The position numbers and the translations under genes were made by a program. Below the pieces are notes generated by a model. The model worked only from the letters and a program-made list of their open reading frames with translations, was not told the origin of the DNA and ran no database searches. Below, piece by piece: positions 14,148 to 28,100 of a DNA stretch of 64,000 bases. Source of the DNA: Pristionchus mayeri (taxonomy: Eukaryota > Nematoda > Chromadorea > Rhabditida > Neodiplogasteridae); the NCBI GenBank assembly GCA_036245805.1, contig BTRK01000006.1, positions 30,260,901 to 30,324,900 on the forward strand, given 5' to 3'. Each line of letters starts with the position of its first letter. The first letter of the stretch is position 1.

Positions 14148-17100
14148 GCTTCTAATCTACCAATCACTGTCAATGCACATCCGAACTTTCTGATAGTAAA
14201 CAGTCTTTTACCTTAAAATAGCGAATCCTACTGACTGTCCACTCTCGCGATTCTATTTGAATCTGCATTACTTCTTTTTGTCTGCATCGTTCACCCTTTC
14301 TCGATTACAGAGAGAGGGAGAGGGGGGGGGGGGGGGGTTCAGTGAGCAATGCCGCCTTCTTCTCCGTGTGGCACTGAACGGCACTCCGTTCGTTTTTTGC
14401 ACCCGCGAGAGTGGAAAAAGCGAGAGAGAAGGCGAATTGAGGGAGATGAGAAGGACAAATTAATGTGGGGGAAGGGAGGGAAGACGTCTGGAGGATTTGA
14501 ATGGGGAGATAGTGGAGGGCGGATGACGGGAGTCTGTCTGCAGCCATCTATGTCGGCATGGAATAGTGAGGGGAGAGAGTGCGGGAGATACGGTATTGTT
14601 TGAATGGAGATGGTGCTAGCAGGAAAGGAAAACAAAGGGAAAGACGATAAGAGATAATAGGCGTGATAAGATTGTGATGAGTAAGGAAGTGAAGAAGAAA
14701 GGACGATGGGATTCGAATTAGTTGGTGCTCTCTGACAGAGTGATTGGTACGGAGTATCCCTTCCTGCTGATTGTCAAGATTAAGACGACGGTCGCAGATT
14801 ACGACCTTTTGATGAGCTCTCACTTTTATTCATTCTCGGAGATTCTAATGATTCCCATTTCAAATTTAAAACTCCGCGACGAGTGACTTTGCATTCAAAA
14901 TATAAATTTTCTCATTCATTCGAATTCTCGTCTTGTCTCTCCCTCTATCTCTTTCCATTAGTGCTTCGCTCTCATTTTTGCACCTATTCATTCCTCTAAT
15001 GTGCACGATCCCACACAGTCGTTCGTTCCTCTTCTCCTCTTCCTCTCTTCCTTTCATATTCGACCATCTGGATCGTCTTTCAACCGATCTTTGAATGGGT
15101 GAGAGAGGGGGAGAATGCTGCTCGAATCTCCTTCTACGGGATGCTCTCTGACCTCACAGTATGCTCTCATGCCTCTACTGTCTCAAGAGAAGATGTGTCA
15201 TGAGAGTCGTGGAAATGAGATGGATGAGAGAGAATATCGCCCCCCCCCCCTCTTGACCCCTCGATTATGAAAGGAGGAGATGGGCGATGATGGAATCGGG
15301 TCTCCTCCCATTCGCCCCTCAAGGGACACTGAGTGGTGCCTATTGTTAGCACTAGAATGACTGGAGGCATTGACCCCGAAGGGAGGCACTCATTCCCTTT
15401 CCGTTCCATTTCAAACTGTCAATGATGATGAATCGAAAGGGTACGGTAGACTACGGTAATTAACTGAAATCTTAGTAGTGCGCTAAACGATGATGGATAA
15501 TGGAGGTTGATTGATGGATGATTAGGGAACACAGGAGGGAACTCTCCCAATGGGTAGATTAAGATGATATCCGGAAGCAGCGTTCACATAAATTCCCGCT
15601 GATCTCTTGATTGCATGAGTATGGACTAATTCCTCTTCTCTATGAGTCCTTTCCCACGAGTTGTTAGGAGAGTCAATGAGAGTAGGCAGATAATTGTAAT
15701 TTGAGATCTGAGGACACCATGGTTTATGGTATGGGTGAGATGAGAATATGTTTACAAGTTACGAGATGAAGGGTCAAGATCTTTTATCTTTGTGGTTGGG
15801 CTTAATTTCTGAAAGGTGAATTAATCAATGGAGGAGTAGATGAAAGGGCAGTCCGATGTCTCATTTTCGGTCTTTCTTCTCACCCTCGCACGAAGAGCAT
15901 CTCCACGAGGTGATAGAACACTTTGAAGGACTGCGACAGGGCCACTAGCAGACACTGAGGGAGAGAGAGTCGTTTGCAGCTGAATCTCCTTCCAGTGTGC
16001 ACTCTCTCTAGGGGAGAGAAACAAGAGAGCAGTCGAAAGAAAGAAGGGGTTATTCGCACCAGTGCGTGTTGTGAATGGACTAATATTATATATCCCTGTG
16101 GAGCTCCCTCCCTTCCATCAATTGACACATCAGACATAAGTCTTTTAGAAGAGTAATGAATGGGATTACATGGATGGTCTTCGACATATGATGGGTCCCT
16201 TAGATCTTTTGGATTCTTGAAATAGGCTCTTAATCGTGGATTATCTGTTGGCAGGTTGTTCTCCTCTCACGCACTTATTAATGGCTTGGGAGAGGACTAA
16301 TCATGATAGAACTATTTCTCTCTCTCTCCCTCTCCAATCTGAACTATCTCATTCTCTCCCATTGCATACGAAGACGAGAAGATGGCTGATCTAGATGCCT
16401 TCCCAGGGGAGGAAGACGGGTCTTCCATTCCCTCGATTCAAAGAGGTGTCATAGTTTGTACAGGTCGGAGTAGTGCCTAGTACAGCGGTTGGAGATAACA
16501 GGGAGATGGAACACTTTGATAGGGAGAGAAGGGAACATCTTCAAATTGAGGTTACCACAGTTTCAAAGATGAGAAGGAGAGAGTGCGATTAATCCGAAAT
16601 GATAGTCTATCGGTAGATTGCGTTCATTTTAATTGTCTGGATTGAAAGAGAATTACTCTCGGTTTACTTATCCCCTTCCCTCGTGTACTCCACAACATTC
16701 ATAGTAAGCATAAGTGGGGTAATATTTGAATGGAGATCAATGAGGGGAGGGAGTGTTCCTAGAAGGTGAAAGGCGACCCTCACTACCACCTATTGTAACA
16801 TATGCAAAGGACTCACAATCATGGCGTACTATTCAAATTGCTCTCTTCTATCATCACACCAGATGGAGATGCAAGTAGATCAAAGGTACTGTAGATGAGG
16901 TGCGAGGTCTACCGTAACTGCTAATTGAGAGGACGGGTCTATGGAGATTGTGCATGAAAGTGTGGATAAGAGGAAGCTGGAGAGAGAGTGTATTGATCTC
17001 CTTCATCTGGGGATAGACGGGTGTAGATCACTCCCTCTCTCATTTCACTCCAGTCGATCGATGGGAGATCTAGTCGATCATCCGGGGAAGGGGTCTCATC

Positions 17101-19648
17101 CCATCCGCCCCCCCCCCTCTTCTTTCTACAATTAACCGCGTGCTTTCTTCGCGTTATTTCAAATCGATTAGTCTCGTTGTGGTAGTCATTTCTTGCTGCT
17201 TCAGTTGTCCTACTCTTTCTTCTTCCCCTTCATTGCAGTTTTTCGTGAGTGTTCACTTGGAGGTCATTCTATCTGTCTTATCTCCTTCAATCCCCCCAAG
17301 CACCGCAGCTCATTCAATCACATTCTTTGGCTGGTTCTCCACTAGATGGGTATCAGATAGCTCGATATCGTTCCTCCATCTCCCCCTTCTCCCTCCCTCC
17401 CCATTGCCCCCATCTACTCACTTATCTCCCCTCTCTTCACTCCTTATAATCGCTGCTCAACTCTAGCTACGGTTTGTACTAGTGACGTCACTTGTCATTC
17501 CTCTCTGAAAAGGTCTCACTCCTGATAGAGTAATCCGAGATATCTTGCCCTTACCGTAGTCCTCTTGTAATCCGAGGATGTGGCCTGGCTACTTAAGCTT
17601 CATCTTAGGGAGGGGCGCATCCCTTTGTGGTCCGGTGACAAGGCTACCTGGTGGGAGAACTCTATCCAGAGATGGGTACGCTCAGGAAAACGGGCAGACT
17701 TACGATCCAGAGGGAAGGATGAGATTACTGTAGTCTAGGAAGGTTACTATAGAATATGAAGGCAGCGGCTGGTGGAATGCGTGTACCGACTGGTACGAGG
17801 AATTAAAGCGGTAATTTCAGGAGCTTGGATGGGGAGAGGGAGTGAAAAGGGGCTGCCATATGGCTGTGGTGAGAGTGTGCGATCGACCAGATTCCCATAG
17901 ACTGCCGAGTTGATAGCAGAATGCCGAGTGTAGAGGGGCACTGCTAGAGGGATAATTGGGGGATGAGAAGGATGATTGTGTCCGCCCATCCCACTCACTC
18001 ATTGCATGCCTCAAGGGAAGAATAATCTCGATTCGAATTCACCTCCTTCATGGGCAACCTTACCTCTCCCTCCCCCCTCTCTCCCCTCCCCCTCCCCCTA
18101 CCCCTTCTTCTGCAATGACCACTACTTATCGTGCCGATGGATCTCCCACCTTCCTCTCGGCCATTTAGTAGCCGAATGAATTGAATAGCTGCTCGCTTCC
18201 CTCGAGATCTCCTTCCCTTCTGTAGGGCAATTAGATGGATAGATAATAACTCTATCTCTTCACTATTATAGATTCATTGATGGTACTCCTTAAGGAGTGA
18301 GTGTAGATGTGACTAGATGATCATGGCATTCCCTCATTCTTCTCTCGATCCATTCATCCGTGCCATTCCCTCCTCTCCTTCTCTTCCTTCGTGACCCCAT
18401 CCTCCCGCTCTCAATCTCCCACTGAGTCCTCACCCTCTCTGAGCACACAGCAGAGGACTGCCGAGACATGGCAGCACTCTATTATTTGAGCTCGTCCTCC
18501 TCGATTCCCCCACTCTCCCACCTGTTCCCCCCTCCACCCCCCTTCTGCCCCCCCCCCCTCCCTCCCTCCCTCTACCTGGTCTCGTATTCCATCGCAGCCC
18601 TCTGTGCCAATAGTCTCTCTGGCCCTCTATTTTTGAATCTGAGCTCTGTGCCGTAGCCTGGGGCTATTCGAATGACGTGCCAGTCACTTCATAGTTACTT
18701 CTCATCATAGACTGACACTTGAGAGCTCAATTTCTCCTTCTCTCCCTCCATCCTCTAAGGCTAGTTACAGACAGTGAGTGCAATGAGGTATCTCTATCGG
18801 AGTGCAGTACCTAGAAGTACCTCATTCATTCCAATCTCTTCTCCCCTCCCCATAGTGGTCCTCCCCCCAGGGTCGTCTCTTTGTCTAGCGAAAGTGACTG
18901 GCAAAATGCATGACCCGATTTCACTTTTCTTCCTGTGTTCCTCCGTTAGATGTGATGTCTGGTTGATGTTTGAATCTCCCGCACGTCTACAGTATCGATT
19001 GAGTGTAATTGTTGTTTTTCTGATCTCGAGCTACCGTATTCCCTCGTATCGTAGTGCTAATAGTGTCCCGCTGGCTGGTCATTCTCACATCTCCTGTCCA
19101 CAGGAGCGCGAGCTCGAAAGGAAAATAGATTATTCCCGCTGGCAGTTCTTTCCATTCCTCGGAATAGTACAGTATTCGGAATGGGAGGGGCTAGCAAATC
19201 CCGCCCCCTTCAGGTGAGACCTCTCCTCTACCAGACTTGTCCCGAATGCGCGAGACTGCATTCGGGGTGGCAGCTGGAGGAAGTATTGAGGAGGGAAGGA
19301 GAGGACTCCCTCATCACTCGCCCCACCTATCCGATGGTCTTCCATCTGTGGAGGCGGCGAGTGAAAGTGCGAGTGTCCTCATGGGAGATCACCTGTTGCA
19401 AGTGTTCTTTACCCCCCCCCCCCCCCTCTACTTCTCTCCCGTCTCCCCTCTATTTATGATTGACTTGACACGAATTGATGGGTATCTCCATAGATTGTCT
19501 GGATTAGATGCCCCTTTCGACTCCCCTGAGGGTGCGCCAATCCTCGATCACATCCATCCTCGAGGTACATTTGAATGTGAAACTCCCTCCATTCTGTTCG
19601 GTTGTTGCGTATCCTCTATCGGTTTATCAGCGGATTCCACTCTGCCTC

Positions 19649-19651
<3 letters not shown>

Positions 19652-19719
<68 letters not shown>
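19652..19719. repeat. (CT)n microsatellite
   Basis: About 34 uninterrupted CT units. It generates the Ser-Leu and Arg-Glu repeat open frames seen on both strands, which are not genes. Confidence 0.95.
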
Positions 19720-19723
<4 letters not shown>

Positions 19724-19917
19724 CCCTCTCTCCTCTATCATTGCATCTCCTATCACACTGCTTATCATTATGCCATACGCGTAGGATGGCAGACAAAAAA
19801 GTACGCTTGTTGGGCTGATTTTCTTTAGTGGTCATTTATGTACCATTTATTTCGTCGGTTGGTTTGATGTCCACCGTAGCGAGTGAATAATGTTCCTTCC
19901 CATCAGGAGTCGCTTCT

Positions 19918-22753
19918 ATGCACTGCTCTACTGGCTCGTCCTCGTTCGATGTGCAGCACTGGCATGAGGACTCAAAGGAGGATTCGGGACTGGGCGACAG
20001 CTGCAGCTCCGCCTCCTCTGCTGCCGGAGATGGAGCACCCGTTGACTTCGCCGCCTTCCACGCAGTGAATCAGGTAGGAGAAGGGAAATGGAAGATGGAT
20101 GAGGGGAGGATGGGGGGGGGGGGGGACGGGGTGGAGATTGGGAAGAATGGATGGATAAGTGGAGAGTGATGGAATGATAATTACAGAAACTGAGCAGCAA
20201 GATGGAGTCGATGCACATCAAGAATAGAAGAAATGAAGAATGGAAAGCGATGGTGATGGATTTGGATGAAGGAATCAGCAATGCACTCGATGAGGATGAA
20301 GTGAGGAGCAATTGGGAGTGGAGGATATAGGATGAGTAGTGGATGAGCATGATAGGGATTGGAAGCAAGTTGAGTGAGTCTCATTCCATTGTATGCTTTG
20401 AGAATGCCCGTGATTGCGACTCTTCCTTCTCGATGATGCCTCCTCCCGCTGTTCCCTTCGGTCGACGAATACTCGGAGACATTGGGAATCGGTACGGTAT
20501 CTACTCTTCCATTGATTTATTATTTTTAAGGAATAAGGAGAATTACGTCCCAAATTTCAGTGCAATCAATTCTCCCGTGAGCAGCAAGAGATACTGTCGA
20601 AATGAGACTATGCCCAACATATCCGGCGGCTCGATCGGAGGACTAAGGTACTGTAGTTAGCGAAGATTACTGATCGGTGACTGAGTTATCCTTGGAATCA
20701 AGAATATGTTTATGATTGCAGAAACCGCAAACGACTGAATCGATCTCCGATGACCAAGTCTCCCTTCAGTTCGATGTTGGGGAAGCGATGGAAAATGACG
20801 GAAGTGATCGAGGAACACTCGGAGGTACGGTAGAGAGCAGCCTATCGATTACTGAATGAGCACTGTAATGGATTGATAGATTGCGTGATTGCAGATTGCC
20901 TCGACTTCATTTGCATCTCGCAGTCATTCGATGGATTCATCGGAAGGAAGCAACGAGAATGCTCTTCTTTCTTCCCATTCTTCCTTCCATCGAGTGCAGT
21001 CTTCATCGGTCCTCGAGAGGGGAATGTGAGTCCCCCGCGAGAGTACTGTAGATGCACACTACGACGGATCGATACATCTACTGCCTTGCTATGCCCATAT
21101 TTATTGGAGAGTATTGCAGCTACGCACATCACCACGACGAGAGTTTGCCAGCTCCTCTCGAAGTGGTGGGTTGCAGTCTATCGCTTGACCTCCTTCTGCT
21201 TTTGCGAATTGTAGATAAATAGAGTATTGCAGCAACGCACATCAGTAGTAATATAGTGTATTTCAGTCGTACCGTATTCCTCGTGATCCTGCCCTCGAGA
21301 AGACTGACTCTGATGTGTACCGACGGATCGGTGCAGTCACGCTCTCCGAGATGATGCGTACGATGGGCGACGAATTCGAGAAGAGGTACGGTAGCCACAC
21401 TCAAGGAATCCATCGATGAATACTTTATATTATGGTAGTTATGGATGGTTTTGCAGCTACGCACTCATCGACTGTCGGTATCCGTATGAATTCGAGGGAG
21501 GACACATCAAGGTACGGTATCTATAACGACGAGGGGATTCTGTGTCCAACGGTTGAAGGGTTGAAGAGTAGTACGAGAATGGGAGAGTATAGGGTAATGA
21601 TTGAGTGCGTTGAGGGGGCGACGAATGTGTACGATCCGAAGCTAATCGAGTACCTCTTCTTCTCTTCGACGACCTCGTTGCTGAAGGAGAAGAGAGTAGG
21701 AGAAGGAAGAAGAATCCCCATCTTCTACTGCGAATTCTCACAGAAGAGAGGACCCAGCATGTGAGTGGATACATCGGGACATGGATGTACAAGTGTGAGG
21801 GGAGATGGATAAGCAAGGAGGAGGAGTAGTGAATTGAGATGGTTGCCTGCAGGGCTCTGGCAGTGCGTGCATTCGATCGACTGCGTAACACGTGGCCGAT
21901 GGTCGACCACAGCGAGATGTACGTGCTCAATGGAGGATACAAGGGATTCCACGCGAGTGCCGAGAAGAATGGGTGAGTGGAGAGAGAGGGGAGGGGAGGG
22001 GACATCTACCCTCTTGGTGATATACTATTAAGAACGTTCTGCATTTATTCAATCAATACTGATAAACAATATTGTAAACTGTTTACCGTTTACCGAGTGT
22101 AAAATCTAACGAACTTGGGGAACAGATGTAAGTATTTTGGGTGAAAGGTGATTGTTTCTTGTTGCAGGTTCGGAGAGTTTTGTCTTCCGTTCTCATACAT
22201 CCAGATGGAAGACCCCCAGTACAAGGCTCAGATGGACAAGTTCCGCTTCCACAAATCACGCAATCTACTCAGCTTCACCTCCACTGTTTCCCGCATCGCT
22301 CAGCCGACTACGTAAGTATTCTTTCTCGTCTTCGTGGTCACAACTTCGGAATAGTGTAGAGGTATTGTTGCTGGCTTGAATACTCGAAGTCGTTGGTTCG
22401 GCTCCGGGCAGATGCTAGAGAGTTTTGTCATGAATTGCCGAGGAGGAGAATCATGCTAATCATGAAGGCACCATCGGTGGCGCCATTCCATGTTGTAAAA
22501 AGAACGGATATCTGAGGCAATATTGTTTTGATTTTGTTATTGGAGTGTACCAGTGATGAGTATCCCCTCGTCATGATTCTCTCATTGTAGGAAGGAGGAA
22601 AAGCAGTCTCGTCGTGCCGAACAAGGACATGACTCTCCCATCTCCCTCACTCGTCGTCCCTCTCGACGTGCACTCAACTTCGGAGAGATCTCCTCCTTCT
22701 CCTCAACTCCTCCTCGACCAGTAGAGAGACTTCCCAATCCGCAGTTCTCATAA
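19918..22753 (+). CDS. CDC25-type M-phase inducer phosphatase
   Basis: Twelve exons join in phase: 19918-20073, 20187-20300, 20403-20491, 20561-20647, 20722-20824, 20895-21025, 21257-21385, 21457-21511, 21615-21760, 21853-21972, 22168-22311 and 22591-22753. They give 478 aa. The N-terminal 240 residues are Ser-rich and presumably regulatory. The rhodanese-like catalytic domain starts near YRRIGAVTLSEMM, continues through IDCRYPYEFEGGHIKGATN, and carries the CX5R loop CEFSQKR (Cys327, Arg333). Members of this family dephosphorylate inhibitory Thr/Tyr on cyclin-dependent kinases to start mitosis. The residue before the catalytic Cys is Tyr, where most animal CDC25s have His. The start is uncertain: the frame is open back to an acceptor at 19906, so an upstream exon may exist. 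Two introns end in TTGAG. Confidence 0.88.
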
Positions 22754-25133
22754 GGGATGAGATGACGTCGCGGTCTCCCTAGGAGGCCTCGCTGACGATT
22801 AGGGTAGTTGTCCCATCCTGCCTATCTCCTCTCTCTTACCATTCTCCTCTCCTTCGATCCCCTTTCGATTCTCACTCCAATCTGGTCAAACCTTTCCCAA
22901 TCCCGATCGTGATCTCACTTATCTTGTTCTTACTCTGTATCATTCTTGTCGCTGTTCGCCAGTCGTTGTAACTCGCACATAGATGTAGGCAGTAGATCTA
23001 TTCGTGTTCGGTCATCCGTCTTCATGCGTCTGAGTCTGCACGTCGAGTCGATGTTTCTAAAACATCGTTTGTGATGTGACAGTACTGTAGCACGCTCCAT
23101 CCCGGTTACCGTTCCCCTATCCTTTGCCTCATTTAGTCTCCACTACACGCATCGTAACCCCATAGATGTACAGTATGCAAGAGGTAGATCTCGTTCGAAT
23201 CCCCAGTCAGAGGCAGTTCGCGCGACCTCCACTCTCTCCCTTCGCCTAATCCATTCTAATGTCTAATTCATAATCTTAATTTGCTATACACTTTGTATTT
23301 ATTTTTTGTATTTTGTACATTTTCTTAGCTCATGTGACCTAACCTAGAATAGAGATCTTGTTTTGCATGCACTAACATTTCTCTCTTATGTTCATCCATT
23401 CTTGAATTGATGCTCTATTTTTGAGCTCCACTTTATCTCGACTATGCCAAAGTCCGATGCAAGACCGACTCAAAATCTGCGAATCCGTCCTTACTTTCGA
23501 ATCATTTATATTTTAATATTGTTCTAATGGTTAGCAGCTCCTTTCATTTTACGCACCAATTCATTTCTTCAGCCAAGCTCCCATTAATTCCAATTTCCGC
23601 TGCTTAATTTTCCTGTATTGCTAACCACAATGTAAGAGCGGATTTATGCCATCTCAGTGTCGATTCGAATGGATTACTGTAACATCCATGTTGATCTCTG
23701 ATCCCAAAACTATCCTTCGATCGATTATTGTTTTGGAATCGATATAATCGTGATTAATGTAAATTAAGAGTCGCATGTGAGTGCGTATAAAAACTGCAAC
23801 ATATTTAGTATTCTTGCTGCAGATACAAGAGAAGTGAAGAAGGGATTGAAATAGAATGGAATCGCAGTTGATTGAGGAAAGAGAAGGAGGCAGAAAGAAA
23901 GGAAGGAAGGAAGGAGAGAATGAGATTTGATACTTGGGAATCGAGGCTTCCCTCTTGTTCGATCCTTCCTGTTTGCAGCTGCGCGTTCACAATGGTGATC
24001 TCGTCTCGTGGATGGACGATAGTTGGCTGATCACTCGAAGGGAGCGAGGGAGTCCTCCCCTCCACTCATGGCCGCTCCAGTCGGGATTTCTCGTGTAGAC
24101 ACACTTGGGGATTGTCTCCAGAGAGAGATCTCCACTCTCTCTCTCTCACACTTCACACTTCTACTATCACTCGTCCGTTCACTGTCTACTCACTGCCAAA
24201 CTCGAGAAGTTGTGGCTAACTTCTTTCTGCTCCTTTTATACTTCCTTGTTTTCCTCTCTCATTCTCAATTTCTCTCAATTTCTCTCAATCTCTGCTCTCT
24301 CTGAGTTCTCTTTAATTGAAGTTATCTTTCGTGCCAAGGCTCGTTTTCATCGGGATAAGCAATGCTTGTATTATACTGGGAGGGATGGAGGATTAAGAGT
24401 GGTGGAGGGTGGATCTCCTGCCCATCTCCTGCCCCTGTGGCAAAGATGATAAATCTAGCCCACCATAATATTTTTCGACAATTCTCTCTTCATTCCTCAT
24501 TTCCAGTTTCAATTTCCTCTCGTCATCCAGTTCTCGACATCAAGGGTATTCTCACATTACGGTATCGCATCTCATCATCAATGGCTCTTCTTCTCTCCCT
24601 TCTTCTCACCTGACGGATATCCTCTCCATCTCAACAATGGACTGTAATTGGTTGGCATACCGAGAATTCGAATAGAGATTGGGATGGATCTTGAGGACTA
24701 GTCTCAGTTTCATCCCTCTCTATTTAGATTCCCTCCCTCTCAACTTTGACTCGACGCCTTTCTCTTCATCCTCATTCATCTCCCCAATGTGTCTCTTTCT
24801 TTGCAACAAACTTCTCCCAGGGTACGATATCTCTCTCTCTTTCTCTCATTCTTTCTCTATTCTGCCTTCACGAACTGTTCATCAGTCCAATCTGCTCTCG
24901 AATGTCTCAGGTTTCACGAGATTCGAGAGATGTCCGAGAGTGATTTCAGAGAGATCGACAAATAGTAGATTGGAGAAGAAGGGGGAGGCTGATTGGTCTT
25001 CTCTCGTTTCTCGCCTCTCCATTTGCTTTTCACTTCTTCGTGCTTTGCCTTCAATAACCTGCATCACTCCTTTTTTGCATGTTGAGGAATATGGATTCGA
25101 TCAATAGTGACTACCATACCCTCTGAGCATGTG
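22754..25133. other. Intergenic, CDC25 3' region and M13 peptidase upstream region
   Basis: Contains the presumed CDC25 3' untranslated region. No exon chain was found on either strand. A purine-rich block (about 23820-23940) and pyrimidine-rich blocks produce spurious open frames. Confidence 0.5.
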
Positions 25134-28100
25134 ATGGGGGATCGTCGATGGCCTCCTCCTCCTTATCCTCCCAACATCCACCCTCCAATCGACTCGTACA
25201 CTGACATATACTCGACAAGAGGAGACTCCGTCACTTCCGGACTCCATTACAGGCAACTCTTTTATATCCAAAGCACTACAGATATAATGTGAAAGGAAAG
25301 ATTTAGTGCGACGACTCGAAGATCGTTAGTCTCTACTTATTCCGTGTTTTCTTTCAGCTGCAATCCGATCGACGACATTGACTTCCCCTGTTATGCAGCT
25401 CCCATCTTCCAGTTCGAGTCCAATTCCGCCCTCTCGACCATTCCCGTGACCCAAACCCCCGCCCCACGAAAGGTTTGCCCTCCCCCTCTCTCTCTCTCTT
25501 TGCCCTCAGCTGAGTTCACTGTGTGGACTGGCAGTGACGAACACGAAGGGATCAGGGGTTAAACGAGGGTGAGAATGATTGAATTGCAGCATCCTCCTCC
25601 TATTCCTTCCCTCTCTCGGGATTCCTCCTTCCGTCCATCTTCCAACCTCTACTTGCCTAAGAAGAAGAGGAATCGGTGAGCAATCTCTTCCATGCAACTG
25701 CCACAAATACGAGATTTACGGTACTGTTAGTATTGCCCCTCAGTAACCTTTCCCAGACTCGTTCCCGGGATATTTCGTAGTTTTTCTTTTCGGCTGACAA
25801 GGGAACCGTAAAAGTGAGCGGCACATTTTCCGTTCTTATAGTTGAAGGGGCACCCTATAGGACCCATTCCCTCCCCCACTCGCCTGTGAGAATTATTACA
25901 GGGCAATGGAATTCAATGTGGATGAACAATTGGTAAAACGACTCGTGGGTCTTGTAGATGCTGATAGATGATATTTCCTCTATCGATCACGACTTATCTC
26001 GTTGACAGATTTCTTCGACTCTTCACCTCATCAATCATATTTAGTGTGTGGGGTGCGGAAGTTCAGCGACTGAGAGAGTGCATTCAAAGAGAAATGAAGA
26101 GGAGCTGATATTAATCCTTCATTACTTCTATTCGCCTTCCCCCCCCCTCCCCCCTCCCCTCCCCCCTCCCTCCTTCTCTTCATTCTCCTCGCTTTTTCAT
26201 ATCTTTTGATTTATTCCATCTGAGAACGAATTGCGGAGAGGGTCGAAAGAAAGGAGGATGCGATATCCATTCCAGTAGTCTTATGGTCATTCTTTCTTCT
26301 TTTTACCATAGTATGGAAGGTCAATTCGATATATCGTAATGTTCCCTCAAACCAATGAAATTGCAATCGGCAATTGAATCTTGCATTATTGTTGGGAACT
26401 GTTCATTCTTCTTTGTATGTCTTCATCTAGACTCGACTGAGTATTTTTCATCCCTACTCATCCCTGGTATCCTTCTACGCCTTATTCATTTCCCTGTTTC
26501 GTGTGTTCCTAGAGAGACCTTCGTCTATGAGTTGGGTGAGTGGGTCAAGAAGTAGATTGTTTCTTCGGGGATTTGAAAGTTCCGCAATTTGTATCCTCAG
26601 CATGTTAAGAGTGAATTTCCGTATCTATAAAAGAGACCTGTCTCCATTTTCTGTGTAAATTCTTACTCTTGTTTAATATGAAAGATTAATACGTAGATGT
26701 CTTCATTCCTCAATCGTTCCATCATTCTCTGCGACATTACTTCTAACCCCATCCACTTCTCACCTTTCTTCTCTTCTTCGCTAGTATCCCGATTTTATTT
26801 CAGCAGCCTTTGTTTTTCTTCCAATCGATATACCCTTTCTGAGGTGTGTTCTTTCTTTTCCATAGTCGAGCAGTTCCCAGTTCATAACTCGCCCATCTCC
26901 AATTTGTACATGACCAGTTGATTGAGTGCAAGAGGACGAACGAGTGAATGGAAAGATCTGAGAGAGGCCAGAAATGGAGGGGAAGAGGAGAGTCTAACCA
27001 GGGATAGATGGGCTCATTTCGCACTTTCTAAGGCGGGACAAGTTTGAATTAGTCTCCCGGTTGTGGAGTGAACATACTGGAAAGGAATACTTCCACCATC
27101 TAGATACATATCCCCTTATCTACCATTCTATCCATTTACATCACACCCCACATAATATTGGATTATCAAAATAAGTCCTACACCACGCCCAGTACGTGTC
27201 TGGCGAAGTTTCTATAGTTAGGAAAAGCTCGCCAATACACGCATGTTTTTGCGCGTTTCGTGCGCGGAAGTCTGGCTCCGCCCATCATTTGTGTGCACAT
27301 CATGCTTAGGTAGTCAAATGATGCTTTCAGAACGTTTTTAATAATGCTATATGAAGTATGACTTTTCATTAAAGGAAGATTAACAGAAAATCTTGACGAA
27401 ATCATGATCCTAAAGTTGCACGCGTTGAATGAGAGAGTGGGCAAAAGCGAGAGAGCGCATGTTCAGGCAACTTCAACCTGATTATGTCTGGCCACCACCC
27501 GATGCTATTTTTTTTCGCATTTCTTTTGTATAATCTTTCGCAGCGGAATCGTCTATCGACTAGAAAATAAAAAGTAGGGAGTCAATATCGACCTCCGTTG
27601 ACAACGTTAAGGAATCGTTCAAAGGGATCTCGTTATTTAATGCCTTCATTATGTGCAAAAATCTCTTTCGTTTCCCTCACGAAGAAACGAAAGCGGATAA
27701 GGAAGAGATATGATGTAGCTTTTCTCTTTTCTCCTAGAAAATTGGTTCTGATAGTCGAAAAGAAGTGGAATTGGAATGATTAGAGGAGGGAATGGAAGAG
27801 GATGAAGGGGATGGGAGTACATCTTCCTCCCAATCTCGGTTCTTCCCTCTCTTCATGGTTATGCATGCTCATTTCTAGATTAGAAACGGCCATCTGAAGT
27901 AAGGAAACTCCTTCATGATATGTTGCAATCTAAGGAGAGAAAGAGAGAAAGAAGGAATGAATAGGCAGTGGAACCAATCTAGGATATTATGCTCTCATCC
28001 TTCCTTCCTTTCACTCATCTTTCCACTCATTTCTCTTCTCCATTTCCTCCTATATTCCGTATTTTAATTGATTGATTAGTGAATTGCAAGTAGATGCACA

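Larger units (their letters stand above)
8387..19651. other. Long gene-poor low-complexity interval
   Basis: More than 11 kb of alternating pyrimidine-rich and purine-rich blocks, with homopolymer C or G runs (11592-11609 C, 14322-14337 G, about 15241-15250 C, 18550-18559 C). Many TACGGTA/TACCGTA motifs occur. Apart from one candidate terminal exon at 14046, no exon chain could be built on either strand. It may be intergenic or may hold long introns and leaders of the downstream CDC25 gene. Confidence 0.4.

Noticed and set aside
19508..19835. Open frames of Ser-Leu or Arg-Glu repeats on both strands
   Set aside because: They are translations of the (CT)n microsatellite.
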